DNA from: SIG603 sp964369415
GTDB taxonomy: Bacteria > Bacillota > Clostridia > Oscillospirales > Acutalibacteraceae
Assembly (NCBI GenBank): GCA_964369415.1
Contig: CAYJFP010000008.1
Location: 17,744-81,743 of the forward strand
Direction: 5' to 3'
Length of the DNA: 64,000 nucleotides
The notes beneath the pieces were generated by a model. It did no database searches, was not told the DNA's origin, and saw only the letters and a list, made by a program, of their open reading frames with translations. Of this stretch, positions 27,681 to 36,754 are shown one piece after another; the stretch's first letter is position 1, and the number at the start of each line of letters is the position of its first letter. Both the position numbers and the translations under genes were made by a program.

Positions 27681-28736
27681 TTAAGTTCCTTTCTTATTTT
27701 TTTTATTTGCAAGCAAGATTAAAGGAATTAAAACACCTAAAAAAAGCGATGATACACAAACAAAATATTGAATAGAAGAAAAGTGAGTCATTAAATTAAA
27801 ATTTATCGCAAAAATGCTAATTGTCCCAATAATAATTGCAGATATAAAAGCAGATTTGTTCTGGTGTTTTATCATGGTAGGTCGGATAAAAAGAGATTTT
27901 ATACAAAGTAGGTCGGTAGAAATTTTAACACACAAAGTCATAAGCCAAATTATGCTAAAAAGTACGTCAATTCTTTCAAAAGGAGGTATGCTTGAAAAAG
28001 AAAATAGAGAATAAAGAGGGTATAACTGGGTTTCTGCAAATCTACCCATGGTTAGAACTATCATAAAGAAAGAAAAGGCACATAAAAATCCACCTAAAAG
28101 CTGGAAAAGACTGTAAGAAGAAAAATTCATATTGCCATTAACACTAAAACTCAAAATGCAAAGCTGAGGAAGAATAGATGCCCTTGAAAAAATGCTGATA
28201 AAATTCGTTACAGAATCATTGTTTTCGGTGTAAAAAAATTGTTCTCTATTGCTTAAATCAAAAAAGTCTACAATACCAAGAAAAACAAGCGAAAGGCAGA
28301 TGATAACCGTGATAAAAACTACAAGCGAACTTCTGCCTACGGATTCGGTACCCTTAAAGGCTCCGTAAAATGAGACAGATAGCACTAAAACTATAAGAAT
28401 TAGAGCAGAATTATCGGGGTAAATTGTGTTTAAAAACATTGTTTGAATCTGTAAGAGGACCAAAATGTCGCTTAAAATAAAATAAAGAGCATAAAAAACT
28501 AAAATAAACTTAAACTTTTTGCTTTCGCTTAGAATTGCTGCGGTGTTCTTGCCTTTACTTTTAAGCATAAATATTGGAAATGATAGCAGAATGTTAAACA
28601 AAAACGCTGCAAAAACAGAAATTATGCTGTCCCACAAATTTTCACTTAGTGCATTCATGCTTAAGACAGATATAAAAAATATAGAGCTTAAAAACATCAT
28701 GAAATAAAACTGGGAAGAAGATATTTTATCTTTCAA
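27681..28736 (-). CDS. Spore germination protein, GerB family (APC-type permease)
   Basis: B subunit, an amino-acid-permease-like membrane protein with about ten hydrophobic segments over 351 residues and a short Lys/Asn-rich C-terminus. N-terminus ISSSQFYFMMFLSSIFF is typical. Start is TTG at 28736, overlapping the gerA stop by 4 nt, so translation is coupled. Confidence 0.9.
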   Translation of the reverse strand: MKDKISSSQFYFMMFLSSIFFISVLSMNALSENLWDSIISVFAAFLFNILLSFPIFMLKSKGKNTAAILSESKKFKFILVFYALYFILSDILVLLQIQTMFLNTIYPDNSALILIVLVLSVSFYGAFKGTESVGRSSLVVFITVIICLSLVFLGIVDFFDLSNREQFFYTENNDSVTNFISIFSRASILPQLCILSFSVNGNMNFSSYSLFQLLGGFLCAFSFFMIVLTMGRFAETQLYPLYSLFSFSSIPPFERIDVLFSIIWLMTLCVKISTDLLCIKSLFIRPTMIKHQNKSAFISAIIIGTISIFAINFNLMTHFSSIQYFVCVSSLFLGVLIPLILLANKKNKKGT

Positions 28737-30196
28737 TTATCTGTACCTCCGTTTCTTGTTTCGCTTCCAGGCATATCTTGAACCTTGCTTCGGTTGTGAT
28801 TTAGTGTTTTCCAATTTGACCTAATGAAAATATCCCTCATAGAACGAAGTCCAAATGGTGTGATTGGCGTGGTAAGAGGTACACCGTAACTTAGCTGAGA
28901 ACAGATATTATAAAGAATGAATACAAAGGAAAATACCGTGCCCCATACACCTAGAAGACCGGCAACTAGGATTAAAATAAACCTTAACACCGAAATCTGT
29001 TCGTACAGTTTTGGAACAGCATAACCAGCTATTGCCGATAGAGCTATAATTATCAATGAAGGTGCTCCGATGAGTCCGGCTGAAACAGCCATGTCACCGA
29101 TTACAAGGGCGCCGACGATGCTGACCGTCTGGCTGAACACTTTTGGCGCTCTAAGGCCTGCTTCTCTTATAATTTCATATAAAAAATTTACGAATATAAG
29201 CTCCCAAAAAATGCTAAGCGGCGTTTTTGCTTCTTCCATTGCAAGCCTTACAAGAATATTGTCGGGGATAAGGTCGGGGCGACTGACGATTATTCCGACA
29301 TAAAGTGACGGTACAAAAACCGAGATAAAAAAGCAAAGATATTTTATGATTCGTATATAACTTGAATAAATCGGCTTGTTTGCGTAGTCGTCTAGCACCT
29401 GAAAATTCTCGACAAAAAGGTAGGGCAAGATTAAAACAGAGGGTGTACCATCGACTATTATGGCTACTCTTCCTTCTTCAATTTTTGCAGCTGCAGTGTC
29501 GGGGCGTTCGGTGATTCCTACGCCTGAAAAAAGTTTTCCCTTGTTTAAATATGCGCTTAAATAGCCCGCCGCCATCACGGTTTTTAAGTCTATTTCTTTA
29601 ATTTCAAGCTTGATTCTGCTTAAAATCTCCTTAGAAACTCTATTTTCTAGATAAGAAATAATAATTGGAGTTTTAGATTCTGTACCCAAATACAGCCTTT
29701 CAAATTTAAGCATAGGGGTTCTAAGTCGTCTTCTTAAAAGAGACATATTTATTATCAGTGGTTCGACAAATCCTTCTTTAGACCCTCTTAACATGCTCTC
29801 GTTATTTGGCTCGATAACACCTCTTGATTTATAACCCTGAACGCCAAATCCTATGGCTTTATCAGAGCCGTCAACTAAGATTACTGCATTACCCACCATT
29901 ATCTGGCTTATAATATCTTCTGAATTCATGGCTTCGGACTGATCAACTGCTGCTAAAATATTTTCTGAAATATAGTCCATAAGATTTTGAGATTTTATAC
30001 TTTCTAAGTTTGCGTTTAGCATAGGTTTAATCACCGAAATGGCGAGATATTGCTTGTCAACCTGTCCTTCAAGGCTTAACACGGCACATTTGACACCGCC
30101 AATATTTAAACTTAACTTAATAAAATCACATGCATTTGCAAATACTGTATCTAAGTAGTTTAAATTTTCATTTAAAGAACTTTGTAATTTTGGCAT
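28733..30196 (-). CDS. Spore germination protein, GerA family
   Basis: A subunit, 487 residues: soluble N-terminal half (VFANACDFIKLSLNIGG; FVEPLIINMSLLRRRLRTP, here split as FVEPLIINMS and LLRRRLRTP), the EGRVAIIVDGTPSVLILPYLF block, and then ~5 membrane helices with PSLYVGIIVSRPDLIP, PTPF-like and REAGLRAPKVFSQTVSIVG. First gene of the ger operon; shows that the host makes endospores. GGGAG before the ATG. Confidence 0.94.
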   Translation of the reverse strand: MPKLQSSLNENLNYLDTVFANACDFIKLSLNIGGVKCAVLSLEGQVDKQYLAISVIKPMLNANLESIKSQNLMDYISENILAAVDQSEAMNSEDIISQIMVGNAVILVDGSDKAIGFGVQGYKSRGVIEPNNESMLRGSKEGFVEPLIINMSLLRRRLRTPMLKFERLYLGTESKTPIIISYLENRVSKEILSRIKLEIKEIDLKTVMAAGYLSAYLNKGKLFSGVGITERPDTAAAKIEEGRVAIIVDGTPSVLILPYLFVENFQVLDDYANKPIYSSYIRIIKYLCFFISVFVPSLYVGIIVSRPDLIPDNILVRLAMEEAKTPLSIFWELIFVNFLYEIIREAGLRAPKVFSQTVSIVGALVIGDMAVSAGLIGAPSLIIIALSAIAGYAVPKLYEQISVLRFILILVAGLLGVWGTVFSFVFILYNICSQLSYGVPLTTPITPFGLRSMRDIFIRSNWKTLNHNRSKVQDMPGSETRNGGTDN

Positions 30197-30295
30197 TTTT
30201 AAACTCCCATCTGCCGATTCACGGCTGCATTTCTTTAGATATTTTTACCTTTTTTTATGAATTTATGCTTGATTTTATTTTAGTAGGTGATTTTT

Positions 30296-30964
30296 TTGGC
30301 AATTTCAATTATCAGAACTGTGATAATTTATGCACTCATTGTATTTGCAGTAAGAATAATGGGGAAAAGGCAGATAAGCGAGCTTCAAACCACTGAGCTT
30401 GTCGTTACTTTGCTTATTTCTGATTTGGCGGTAATACCAATGCAAAATATCGGACAGCCACTTTCAAGCGGAGTGATTCCGATATTTATCCTAGTGGGAA
30501 TTGAAATTTTAATGTCGGTTTTAATGCTAAAAAATAGCAAGATAAGAAAAATAGTTTGTGGAAAGCCAGTTGTGATTATTAATGATGGAAAGATTCTTCA
30601 AAGCGAGATGAAAGAGCTTAGGATGAGCACGGAGGATTTGTTTGAAGAGCTAAGGCAAAAAGATGTTTTTTCTCTAAAGGAAATAAAATACGGGATAATC
30701 GAGACAAACGGCACTTTAAGCATTATGAAAAATGAACCGTACGAAACAGTTAAAAATAAAGACTTAGAAATAAATTCACAGGCGGAGTTTTTAAATCTTG
30801 TGGTGGTAAGCGATGGAGAAATTTGCAGTCATTCTCTAAAGTTTTGCGGTAAAGATGAAAGTTTTATAAACGATACCCTTCAAAAAGAAAACATTAAGCT
30901 TGAAGAGATTTATATAATGACATCGGATAAAACGGGCGATTACACGGTGATTAAGAAGGAATAG
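30296..30964 (+). CDS. DUF421/YetF family membrane protein
   Basis: About three N-terminal membrane helices then a soluble YetF_C domain (CGKPVVIINDGKILQSEMKELRMS; DLFEELRQKDVFSLKEIKYGIIETNG). MGKRQISELQTTELVVTLLISDLA is the family signature. Start set at TTG 30296 behind AGGTGA at 30285-30290; a GTG at 30287 is in frame but lacks a ribosome site. Function unknown in general; family members occur with spore genes. Followed by the DUF4363 gene 13 nt downstream and divergent from the ger operon. Confidence 0.88.
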   Translation: MAISIIRTVIIYALIVFAVRIMGKRQISELQTTELVVTLLISDLAVIPMQNIGQPLSSGVIPIFILVGIEILMSVLMLKNSKIRKIVCGKPVVIINDGKILQSEMKELRMSTEDLFEELRQKDVFSLKEIKYGIIETNGTLSIMKNEPYETVKNKDLEINSQAEFLNLVVVSDGEICSHSLKFCGKDESFINDTLQKENIKLEEIYIMTSDKTGDYTVIKKE

Positions 30965-30977
30965 GGGGAAGTATAAA

Positions 30978-31358
30978 GTGAGAAAAAGAATAATCATAGC
31001 GGGAGTATTATTTTTTGTATCTGTAGTCCTGTCTATTGTAAGTTATAATTCCACCACGGCAATATGTGAAGAGGTGCTTAATAGCACGCAAAGGATAAAA
31101 GAATATATCGAAAGTGAAAATTTATTGGCGCTAAGTGAAGCGGAAAAAATGAAAGAAAGCTGGGAAAATCAGTACAAAATTTTAAGCTCGTATATACCAC
31201 ACGAACAGCTTGAAAAAAGCAATGTTTCGTTAAATTCGCTTTTAAACTACCTAAAAGAAGGGCAAAATGAAATTGCATTGCTTATTTGTGAAGAAATTAA
31301 AATAGACATCGACCATGTGATGAAATATGAAAAACTGATATTTTCAAATATATTTTGA
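30978..31358 (+). CDS. DUF4363 family protein
   Basis: 126 residues with one N-terminal membrane anchor (about 5-22), then a helical region (ESENLLALSEAEKMKESWEN; YEKLIFSNIF end). GTG start behind GGGGGA. The pairing DUF421-DUF4363 recurs in spore formers; role unknown, probably membrane-bound in the forespore or spore. Call rests on size, layout and neighbour. Confidence 0.72.
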   Translation: MRKRIIIAGVLFFVSVVLSIVSYNSTTAICEEVLNSTQRIKEYIESENLLALSEAEKMKESWENQYKILSSYIPHEQLEKSNVSLNSLLNYLKEGQNEIALLICEEIKIDIDHVMKYEKLIFSNIF

Positions 31359-31390
31359 ATTGCATAAAGAAAGTAAATCTGATATAATAA

Positions 31391-31424
31391 AAAAGACCCT
31401 GACACAAGAGTGTTGGGGTCTTTT
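31391..31424 (+). terminator. Terminator after the DUF4363 gene
   Basis: Stem AAAAGACCC...GGGTCTTTT extended by G-T pairs across a short loop, with T-run; 33 nt past the stop. Confidence 0.85.
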
Positions 31425-31440
31425 GAAGAATTAGAAAGGT

Positions 31441-31497
31441 ATGGATTCCGTGCGAAAAAGCTGGAGATTTTTACTAAGTTTTGTGCGGCAAACATGA
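31441..31497 (+). CDS. Possible 18-residue leader peptide upstream of the acetyltransferase
   Basis: ATG at 31441 directly behind AGAAAGG encodes MDSVRKSWRFLLSFVRQT and stops at TGA 31495-31497, one base before an in-frame ATG (31499) of the acetyltransferase. The good ribosome site and the stop/start closeness suggest translational coupling; may also be chance. Confidence 0.3.
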   Translation: MDSVRKSWRFLLSFVRQT

Positions 31498-31510
31498 CAT
31501 GGTCATAAGA

Positions 31511-32002
31511 ATGAAACCTTATAAAATTATATCGGCAGAGAAAGAGCACTTTGAAGAGTGCGTCGTCGCCATAAGAGAGGCCTTTGAAAAAAGTGCACTT
31601 AACTACGGATTTACCAAGGAAAACTATCCCACAAGCGGTGCATTTATCAGGTTTGAAGATTTAATGGCGGCAAAAGAGCGAAAAGTTCACATGTACATAG
31701 CCATAATGGACGAAAAAATAATTGGATATGTACAGCTTGAGAAAAAAGGCGATGGGGTATATTCTTTTCAAAAATTTGCGGTAAAACCTGAACATAGACA
31801 GCTTGGTGTAGGTGCAGCATTAATTCTTTTTTGTAAAAATAAGGCAAAGATATACGGCGGAAAAAAGATTAAGCTGATAATGGTAAACAAAAATGAGCAA
31901 TTAAAAGAGTACTACAAGGCAAACGGCTTTGAATTTGTCGGGACAAAAAGCGATGAATTTCATCCGTTTGAACAAGGCGTGATGGAGATGGACTTAGTTT
32001 AG
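31511..32002 (+). CDS. GNAT-family N-acetyltransferase
   Basis: About 163 residues from MKPYKIISAEKEHF. Acetyl-CoA motif: FAVKPEHRQLGVGAALILFCKN, here FAVKPEHRQLGVG then AALILF; later ANGFEFVG is the usual GF block. Substrate unknown. The start is uncertain: ATG 31511, ATG 31499 and TTG 31481 are in frame and none has a clear ribosome site; see the leader peptide. The stop TAG at 32000-32002 overlaps the first unit of the tandem repeat. Confidence 0.85.
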   Translation: MKPYKIISAEKEHFEECVVAIREAFEKSALNYGFTKENYPTSGAFIRFEDLMAAKERKVHMYIAIMDEKIIGYVQLEKKGDGVYSFQKFAVKPEHRQLGVGAALILFCKNKAKIYGGKKIKLIMVNKNEQLKEYYKANGFEFVGTKSDEFHPFEQGVMEMDLV

Positions 32003-32115
32003 ACTAAGGACTAAGGGTGAAAGGTGAAGGGTTTAATTTAGACTAAGGACTAAGGGTGAAAGGTGAAGGGTTTAATTTAGGCTAAGGACTAAAAGGTGAA
32101 AGGTGAAGGACTATT
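32001..32115 (+). repeat. Three 39-bp tandem units of the dispersed repeat, copy 2
   Basis: Units start at 32001, 32040 and 32079; the first two are identical over 39 bp and the third ends with the ATG of the next gene. Each contains GACTAAGGACTAAGGGTGAA and AAGGTGAAGG. The last AAGGTGAAGG is the only ribosome-binding-like sequence before ATG 32116. Confidence 0.95.
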
Positions 32116-32757
32116 ATGAAGAGAGTTTTGTTTGTTGGGAACAGTCATACTTATTATAACGACATGCCATACTTTATGGAGTTTATTTCGAAAAATTGTG
32201 GTGTGGATAATGTAGAAGTACAGTGCACTATGCTTGCATCACCTGGGCAAAGTTTAGCATGGCATAGCACTCAGGAAGACGTTAGATATAACATCATCTA
32301 CGGCGGGTATGACTTTATTATATTTCAGAATAATGCACATCCGTTTGACGGGTACGAGGCACTTAAAGACGGCACAAATAAGCTTTTGAACTTTATAAAT
32401 GATTCCATTAACAAGCCGACTGTCGTGATGTATATGACATGGAGCGAAAAGGAAAAGCCCGAGAATTTTTCTAAGATGAGAGAGGCTTATATCAAGGTGG
32501 CAGATGAGTTTAATTTAAAACTTGCACCAGTGGGAGAAAAATTTTCTATGGTAAGTGCTTCTTATGATACAGAATTGTATGCAAAAGACGGCGAACATGC
32601 CTCACCAGTTGGGTCATACATAGTGGCACTTACAATACTTCAAACCTTATTTGATATAAAAATTTGTGGATTTCCAAGAAATATAGAGCATGGGAGCAGA
32701 GTATTATACAGCCTTAGCGATGCTCAAATGCAGTGCATTAAGGAAATATTTAACTAA
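32116..32757 (+). CDS. SGNH/GDSL-type hydrolase-like protein
   Basis: 213 residues, no signal peptide. Block I is VLFVGNSHTYYNDMP (Ser in GNSHT), the late Asp/His pair is DGEHASPVGSY. This is the variant also annotated DUF4886. Cytosolic esterase or acyl-hydrolase of unknown substrate. Translation apparently relies on the repeat just upstream. Confidence 0.78.
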   Translation: MKRVLFVGNSHTYYNDMPYFMEFISKNCGVDNVEVQCTMLASPGQSLAWHSTQEDVRYNIIYGGYDFIIFQNNAHPFDGYEALKDGTNKLLNFINDSINKPTVVMYMTWSEKEKPENFSKMREAYIKVADEFNLKLAPVGEKFSMVSASYDTELYAKDGEHASPVGSYIVALTILQTLFDIKICGFPRNIEHGSRVLYSLSDAQMQCIKEIFN

Positions 32758-32760
32758 AAG

Positions 32761-32777
32761 GACAGGCGTTAAGCCTG
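32761..32777 (+). terminator. Stem-loop after the SGNH gene
   Basis: GACAGGC-GTTAA-GCCTGTC starting 3 nt after the stop; only a short T-rich tail. Confidence 0.55.
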
Positions 32778-32804
32778 TCTGGTTTAATTTAAAACGTGAA
32801 AAAT

Positions 32805-32830
32805 GGAGGGTGTTTTACCCTCCCTTTTTT
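32805..32830. terminator. Terminator between the SGNH gene and the chemoreceptor gene
   Basis: Stem GGAGGGT-gtttt-ACCCTCC followed by CTTTTTT on the plus strand, with A-rich flank for the minus strand; separates convergent genes. Confidence 0.75.
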
Positions 32831-32844
32831 ATTTAGATATTACA

Positions 32845-34485
32845 TTAAAGCTTAAATCTATCGACCAACATATGAAGCGTGTCTGCTTGAGATGAGAGCT
32901 CTTGGCTAGCGGCAGCACTTTCTTCACTTGTAGCAGTGTTTGTCTGTACGACCATAGAAATTTGCTCGATACCGTCGGAAATTTCTTTGATTTTATCGGC
33001 TTGCTCTCCTGTTGCTTTTGCGATTTCGTCAATGGTGACAACCATTTGTTGAACCTTAACAGCAAGACTTTCAAAAGATGAATTTGCCTTTTTAGCAATT
33101 CCAGAACCAACTTGAACAGCATCAATAGACTTGCTTATGAGTTGAGTCGTGTTTTGTACAGCTTCTGAAGATTTTTGAGCAAGATTACGAACTTCATCGG
33201 CAACAACAGCGAATCCTTTACCAGAAGCACCTGCCCTTGCAGCCTCAACAGCAGCATTAAGTGCTAAAATGTTTGTTTGGAAAGCGATATCGTCGATAGT
33301 TTTGATGATTTTTTCTATATCCTCAGAGGTGCTTGAAATTTCTTTCATAGCATTAAGCATTTCTTTCATATCGTCTAAGGTAGCGCTTGTAACTTGTCCA
33401 GATACCACAGCTATGTCGTTAACTTTTTGAGTGTTCTTAGAGTTATCCTCGATTTGAGCTGAAATATCTTGAAGATTTTTAGATAGATTATCTACACTGC
33501 TTGCCTGATTAATTGCACCATCGGCTAGAGCCTGAGCCCCGCTTGAAACCATCATAACTCTTGAAGAAATTTCTCCAGCAGAAGAAGAAACCTGTGATAA
33601 AGCGCCTCTAACAGATCTTGTCATTTCACTGACAGAGTCATATAACTGGCTCCATTCTCCGACATATATTTTTGGGTTGCCAGTATCAACGTTCCAGTCA
33701 CCTTTTGCAATTTTCGCAAGCATAGTGACAAGAATTGCATTAAGTTCAGATAGAGTTGCTTTCATATCATTGAATGAATCTGCAAGTAAGCCCATCTCGT
33801 TATTAGCCTCGACTTTAATGTCAAAGTTCATGTGTCCACCTGCAATTTTATCGGCAGCATCCATTACCACGGCAAGTGGTTTTGTAACATTTTTATCTAT
33901 CATAATTTTTGCAATGATACAGCCTACTAATATAAGTGCAATACCGACAAACATTGAAATCATCATAGAACTTTGAAGCTGTGCATCATTGGCATCACTT
34001 GCAATTCCTGCAAATAAAACACCGATTATATCTCCACTTTCATCTGTATAAGGTATGTAAGATGTAATATGATTTTTTCCTAAGATATTGGCTTGTCCCA
34101 CATAAGTTTGACCTGAAAGAACTTTATTTGCAATATTAGAGTCAAGTGCTGTTCCAACTGCTCTTTCACCATTTGAAACAATAGTTGTAAATTCTCTCAT
34201 ATTGCCGTCAAAAATGGTATACTCACAGCCTGTGATATCCTTGAGTCTATCCAAAACCTCGGTTTTGTCTTCCATTATCGCCACTTCATGTAAACTAAGC
34301 TCATATGCAAGAAGATTTGTACCTGAAAGAGTCTGGTCTGTAAGTTCGGAGTTAACATTACTCGCAGTCAAAATACCGCTAAGTATAATCATGACCGCAA
34401 CAATTATGGTAGTCATCACCGCAATTAGAAGATTAAACTGCATCGACAGTTTACCTGTTTTTTTCTTGGTTTTTGAGTCGTTCAT
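32845..34485 (-). CDS. Methyl-accepting chemotaxis protein
   Basis: 546 residues. TM1 ~17-40, an extracellular single-Cache-like domain (TVFDGNMR-like ITGCEYTIFDGNMREF; SYIPYTDESGDIIGVLFAG), TM2 ~183-205, HAMP ~206-260 and the signalling hairpin whose tip contains IDDIAFQTNILALNAAVEAA, here given as two parts: IDDIAFQTN, ILALNAAVEAARAG. Implies motility or at least a chemosensory array. Start behind AGGAGG. Confidence 0.95.
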   Translation of the reverse strand: MNDSKTKKKTGKLSMQFNLLIAVMTTIIVAVMIILSGILTASNVNSELTDQTLSGTNLLAYELSLHEVAIMEDKTEVLDRLKDITGCEYTIFDGNMREFTTIVSNGERAVGTALDSNIANKVLSGQTYVGQANILGKNHITSYIPYTDESGDIIGVLFAGIASDANDAQLQSSMMISMFVGIALILVGCIIAKIMIDKNVTKPLAVVMDAADKIAGGHMNFDIKVEANNEMGLLADSFNDMKATLSELNAILVTMLAKIAKGDWNVDTGNPKIYVGEWSQLYDSVSEMTRSVRGALSQVSSSAGEISSRVMMVSSGAQALADGAINQASSVDNLSKNLQDISAQIEDNSKNTQKVNDIAVVSGQVTSATLDDMKEMLNAMKEISSTSEDIEKIIKTIDDIAFQTNILALNAAVEAARAGASGKGFAVVADEVRNLAQKSSEAVQNTTQLISKSIDAVQVGSGIAKKANSSFESLAVKVQQMVVTIDEIAKATGEQADKIKEISDGIEQISMVVQTNTATSEESAAASQELSSQADTLHMLVDRFKL

Positions 34486-34528
34486 AAATTTAGCCTCCTT
34501 AGAAAATTAAGAAAAGTCCATTAAACAC

Positions 34529-34557
34529 ATTATCTTACTTTTTTCGACAAAAGTAAA
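34529..34557 (-). promoter_or_regulatory. Chemoreceptor promoter
   Basis: Minus strand TTTACT, 17-nt spacer, GATAAT, ~45 nt before the ATG. It fits a housekeeping sigma; no sigma-D (TAAA/GCCGATAA) pattern was seen. Confidence 0.4.
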
Positions 34558-34633
34558 GAGGGTTTTTCAAAAAAGGAACATTAAATAAATATAAAATTTA
34601 ATTTTTGTAATTTGTTCTAAAAAATAGCCTGTT

Positions 34634-35323
34634 TCATACGAGACCGCCGTCGATGACGATGTTTTGTCCTGTTATATAAGTGTTTTCTTCGCAGAAAAAT
34701 TTCACCAATTTAGCAACTTCTAAAGGCGTGCCAGCTCTTGCTAGACCAATGGATTTCGTAAATTCCTCTAAATCTTCGTCGGAAAGTGATGCGTTCATAG
34801 GACTTTCAATAAGGCCTGGTGAAATGCAGTTTACGAGAATGCCGCTTGGTGAGAGTTCTCTTGAAAGTGCCTTTGTAAAGCTGATTATAGCGCCCTTTGA
34901 AGTACTGTAGTGAACCTCCATAGAAGCGCCCGTTTCACCCCAAACAGATGAAATATTTATGATGTGTCCCGATTTTTTTCTAATCATAGCGCTTACAGCA
35001 CGTTTGGTACAAAGGAAATATGAGTTTAAATTCACATTTAGAATATTGTTCCACGAAGCTAAATCAATGTCTTGAAACATGGAAAAATCCGATATGCCGC
35101 AGTTATTGATGAGTATGTCGACTTCACCAAAGCGCTTTTCGGCTAAATTAAACATGTTTTCGATTTCATCAGGGTTTCTCATGTCGCATTTTACGCACAA
35201 AACAGTCTCCCCTTTTATCAAGGGGAGATTATTATTGTAAGATAGAATTAAATTATGATTTAAAAGAGTGCTAGCTATGGCACTTCCGATAGCGCCTGAA
35301 GCGCCTGTAATTAAAATATTCAT
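34634..35323 (-). CDS. Short-chain dehydrogenase/reductase (FabG/YmfI-like)
   Basis: 229 residues; cofactor motif TGASGAIGSAIA, NNCG, catalytic Ser in INISSVWG and YSTSK (Tyr/Lys), ending DGGLV. Probably NADP(H)-dependent 3-oxoacyl-type reductase. 19 nt downstream of serS, so co-transcribed; unusual partner for a tRNA synthetase. Confidence 0.88.
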   Translation of the reverse strand: MNILITGASGAIGSAIASTLLNHNLILSYNNNLPLIKGETVLCVKCDMRNPDEIENMFNLAEKRFGEVDILINNCGISDFSMFQDIDLASWNNILNVNLNSYFLCTKRAVSAMIRKKSGHIINISSVWGETGASMEVHYSTSKGAIISFTKALSRELSPSGILVNCISPGLIESPMNASLSDEDLEEFTKSIGLARAGTPLEVAKLVKFFCEENTYITGQNIVIDGGLV

Positions 35324-35342
35324 TCTAAAATCTCAAATATCT

Positions 35343-36629
35343 TTATTTTTTTACTTCGATTTTTTCTTTCATGCCCATATAAGGTCTTAGTGCCTCAGGA
35401 ATTTTTACACTGCCGTCTTCACAAAGATTGTTTTCTAAAAACGCAATTAGCATACGAGGAGGAGCGACAACAGTATTGTTAAGTGTATGAGCAAGGTATT
35501 TTCCGTTTTCTCCGCTTACCCTGATTTTAAGCCTTCTAGCCTGAGCGTCTCCAAGGTTTGAACAGCTGCCGACTTCAAAGTATTTTTGCTGTCTTGGTGA
35601 CCATGCTTCTACGTCTATCGACTTAACCTTAAGGTCGGCCAAATCGCCCGAACAGCACTCTAAAGTTCTAACAGATATGTCAAGGCTTCTGAATAATTCA
35701 ACAGTGTATTGCCACATTTTTTCAAACCAAATAGGGCTTTCCTCTGGTTTACAGACGACTATCATCTCTTGTTTTTCAAATTGATGAATTCTATAAACGC
35801 CTCTTTCTTCTATACCATGAGCACCTTTTTCTTTTCTAAAACAAGGCGAATAGCTAGTAAGAGTTTGTGGAAGCTCCTCTTCCTTTACCATTTTGTCGAT
35901 AAATTTTCCTATCATCGAGTGCTCACTTGTGCCGATTAAGTATAGGTCCTCGCCCTCAATTTTATACATCATAGATTCCATTTCGGCAAAGGACATAACG
36001 CCTGTCACGACTTCGCTTCTAATCATATAAGGAGGTATGCAGTAGGTAAAGCCCTTGTCTATCATGAAGTCTCTTGCATATGAAATGATAGCAGAGTGAA
36101 GTCTTGCCACGTCTCCCATTAAATAGTAAAATCCATTGCCCGCAACTTTTCTAGCGCTGTCAAGGTCTATTCCGTCAAATTTTTCCATAATTTCAGCATG
36201 ATAAGGCACGTCGAAAGACGGAATAAAAGCCTCGCCGTATCTTTGCACTTCAACATTTTCGCTGTCGTCTTTACCGATAGGCACGCTGTCATCAATTATA
36301 TTAGGAAGAGTCATCATGATTTTGTTAAGCTTCTCTTCGTACTCTTTTTCTAGATTTTCGTTTTCTAAAAGCTCGCCCGACTGAGCGCTTACTTTTTTCT
36401 TAGTCTCTTCGGCTTCCTCTTTCATGCCCTTAGACATGTACATTCCGATGTCTTTTGAAAGCTTGTTTCTCGAAGCTCTTAGGTTATCTGCGTTTTGCTG
36501 AACTTTACGTCTTTCTATGTCAATTTCAATCGCTTCATCCACAAGTGGAAGCTTGTAGTCTTGAAACTTCTTTTTAATATTTTCTTTTACAATTTCGGGG
36601 TTTTCCCTTACAAATCTAATGTCTAGCAT
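35343..36629 (-). CDS. serS: Seryl-tRNA synthetase
   Basis: 428 residues. N-terminal tRNA-binding coiled coil (~1-110) and class II core: TSEHSMIGKF, FRKEKGAHGIEERGVYRIHQF (motif 2, split as FRKEKGAHG, RGVYRIHQFEKQE), and motif 3 NNTVVAPPRMLIAFLENN. No T-box found in its short 5' region. Start behind GGAGGA. Confidence 0.97.
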   Translation of the reverse strand: MLDIRFVRENPEIVKENIKKKFQDYKLPLVDEAIEIDIERRKVQQNADNLRASRNKLSKDIGMYMSKGMKEEAEETKKKVSAQSGELLENENLEKEYEEKLNKIMMTLPNIIDDSVPIGKDDSENVEVQRYGEAFIPSFDVPYHAEIMEKFDGIDLDSARKVAGNGFYYLMGDVARLHSAIISYARDFMIDKGFTYCIPPYMIRSEVVTGVMSFAEMESMMYKIEGEDLYLIGTSEHSMIGKFIDKMVKEEELPQTLTSYSPCFRKEKGAHGIEERGVYRIHQFEKQEMIVVCKPEESPIWFEKMWQYTVELFRSLDISVRTLECCSGDLADLKVKSIDVEAWSPRQQKYFEVGSCSNLGDAQARRLKIRVSGENGKYLAHTLNNTVVAPPRMLIAFLENNLCEDGSVKIPEALRPYMGMKEKIEVKK

Positions 36630-36662
36630 AAGTCCTCCAAATTTATATATATTTACCGCTTA

Positions 36663-36691
36663 ATTATACGCTGTTTAAAGAAAAAATACAA
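36663..36691 (-). promoter_or_regulatory. serS promoter
   Basis: Minus strand TTGTAT, 17-nt spacer, TATAAT, ~33 nt before the start. Its -35 lies back to back with that of rsmE. Confidence 0.65.
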
Positions 36692-36699
36692 GCATTTAT

Positions 36700-36728
36700 T
36701 TGACAGAAAAGTAGAATTAAGATAGAAT
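36700..36728 (+). promoter_or_regulatory. rsmE operon promoter
   Basis: Consensus TTGACA, 17-nt spacer, TAGAAT. A hairpin (ACAAGTGC/GCACTTGT, 36734-36754) begins at the expected transcript start and the dispersed repeat follows. Confidence 0.75.
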
Positions 36729-36754
36729 TATGAACAAGTGCAAGGCGCACTTGT

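Noticed and set aside
32001..32115. CRISPR array
   Set aside because: The 39-bp units are head-to-tail with no variable spacers and no cas genes occur.
36630..36662. Serine T-box before serS
   Set aside because: Only about 33 nt lie between promoter and start; no T-box core or terminator.
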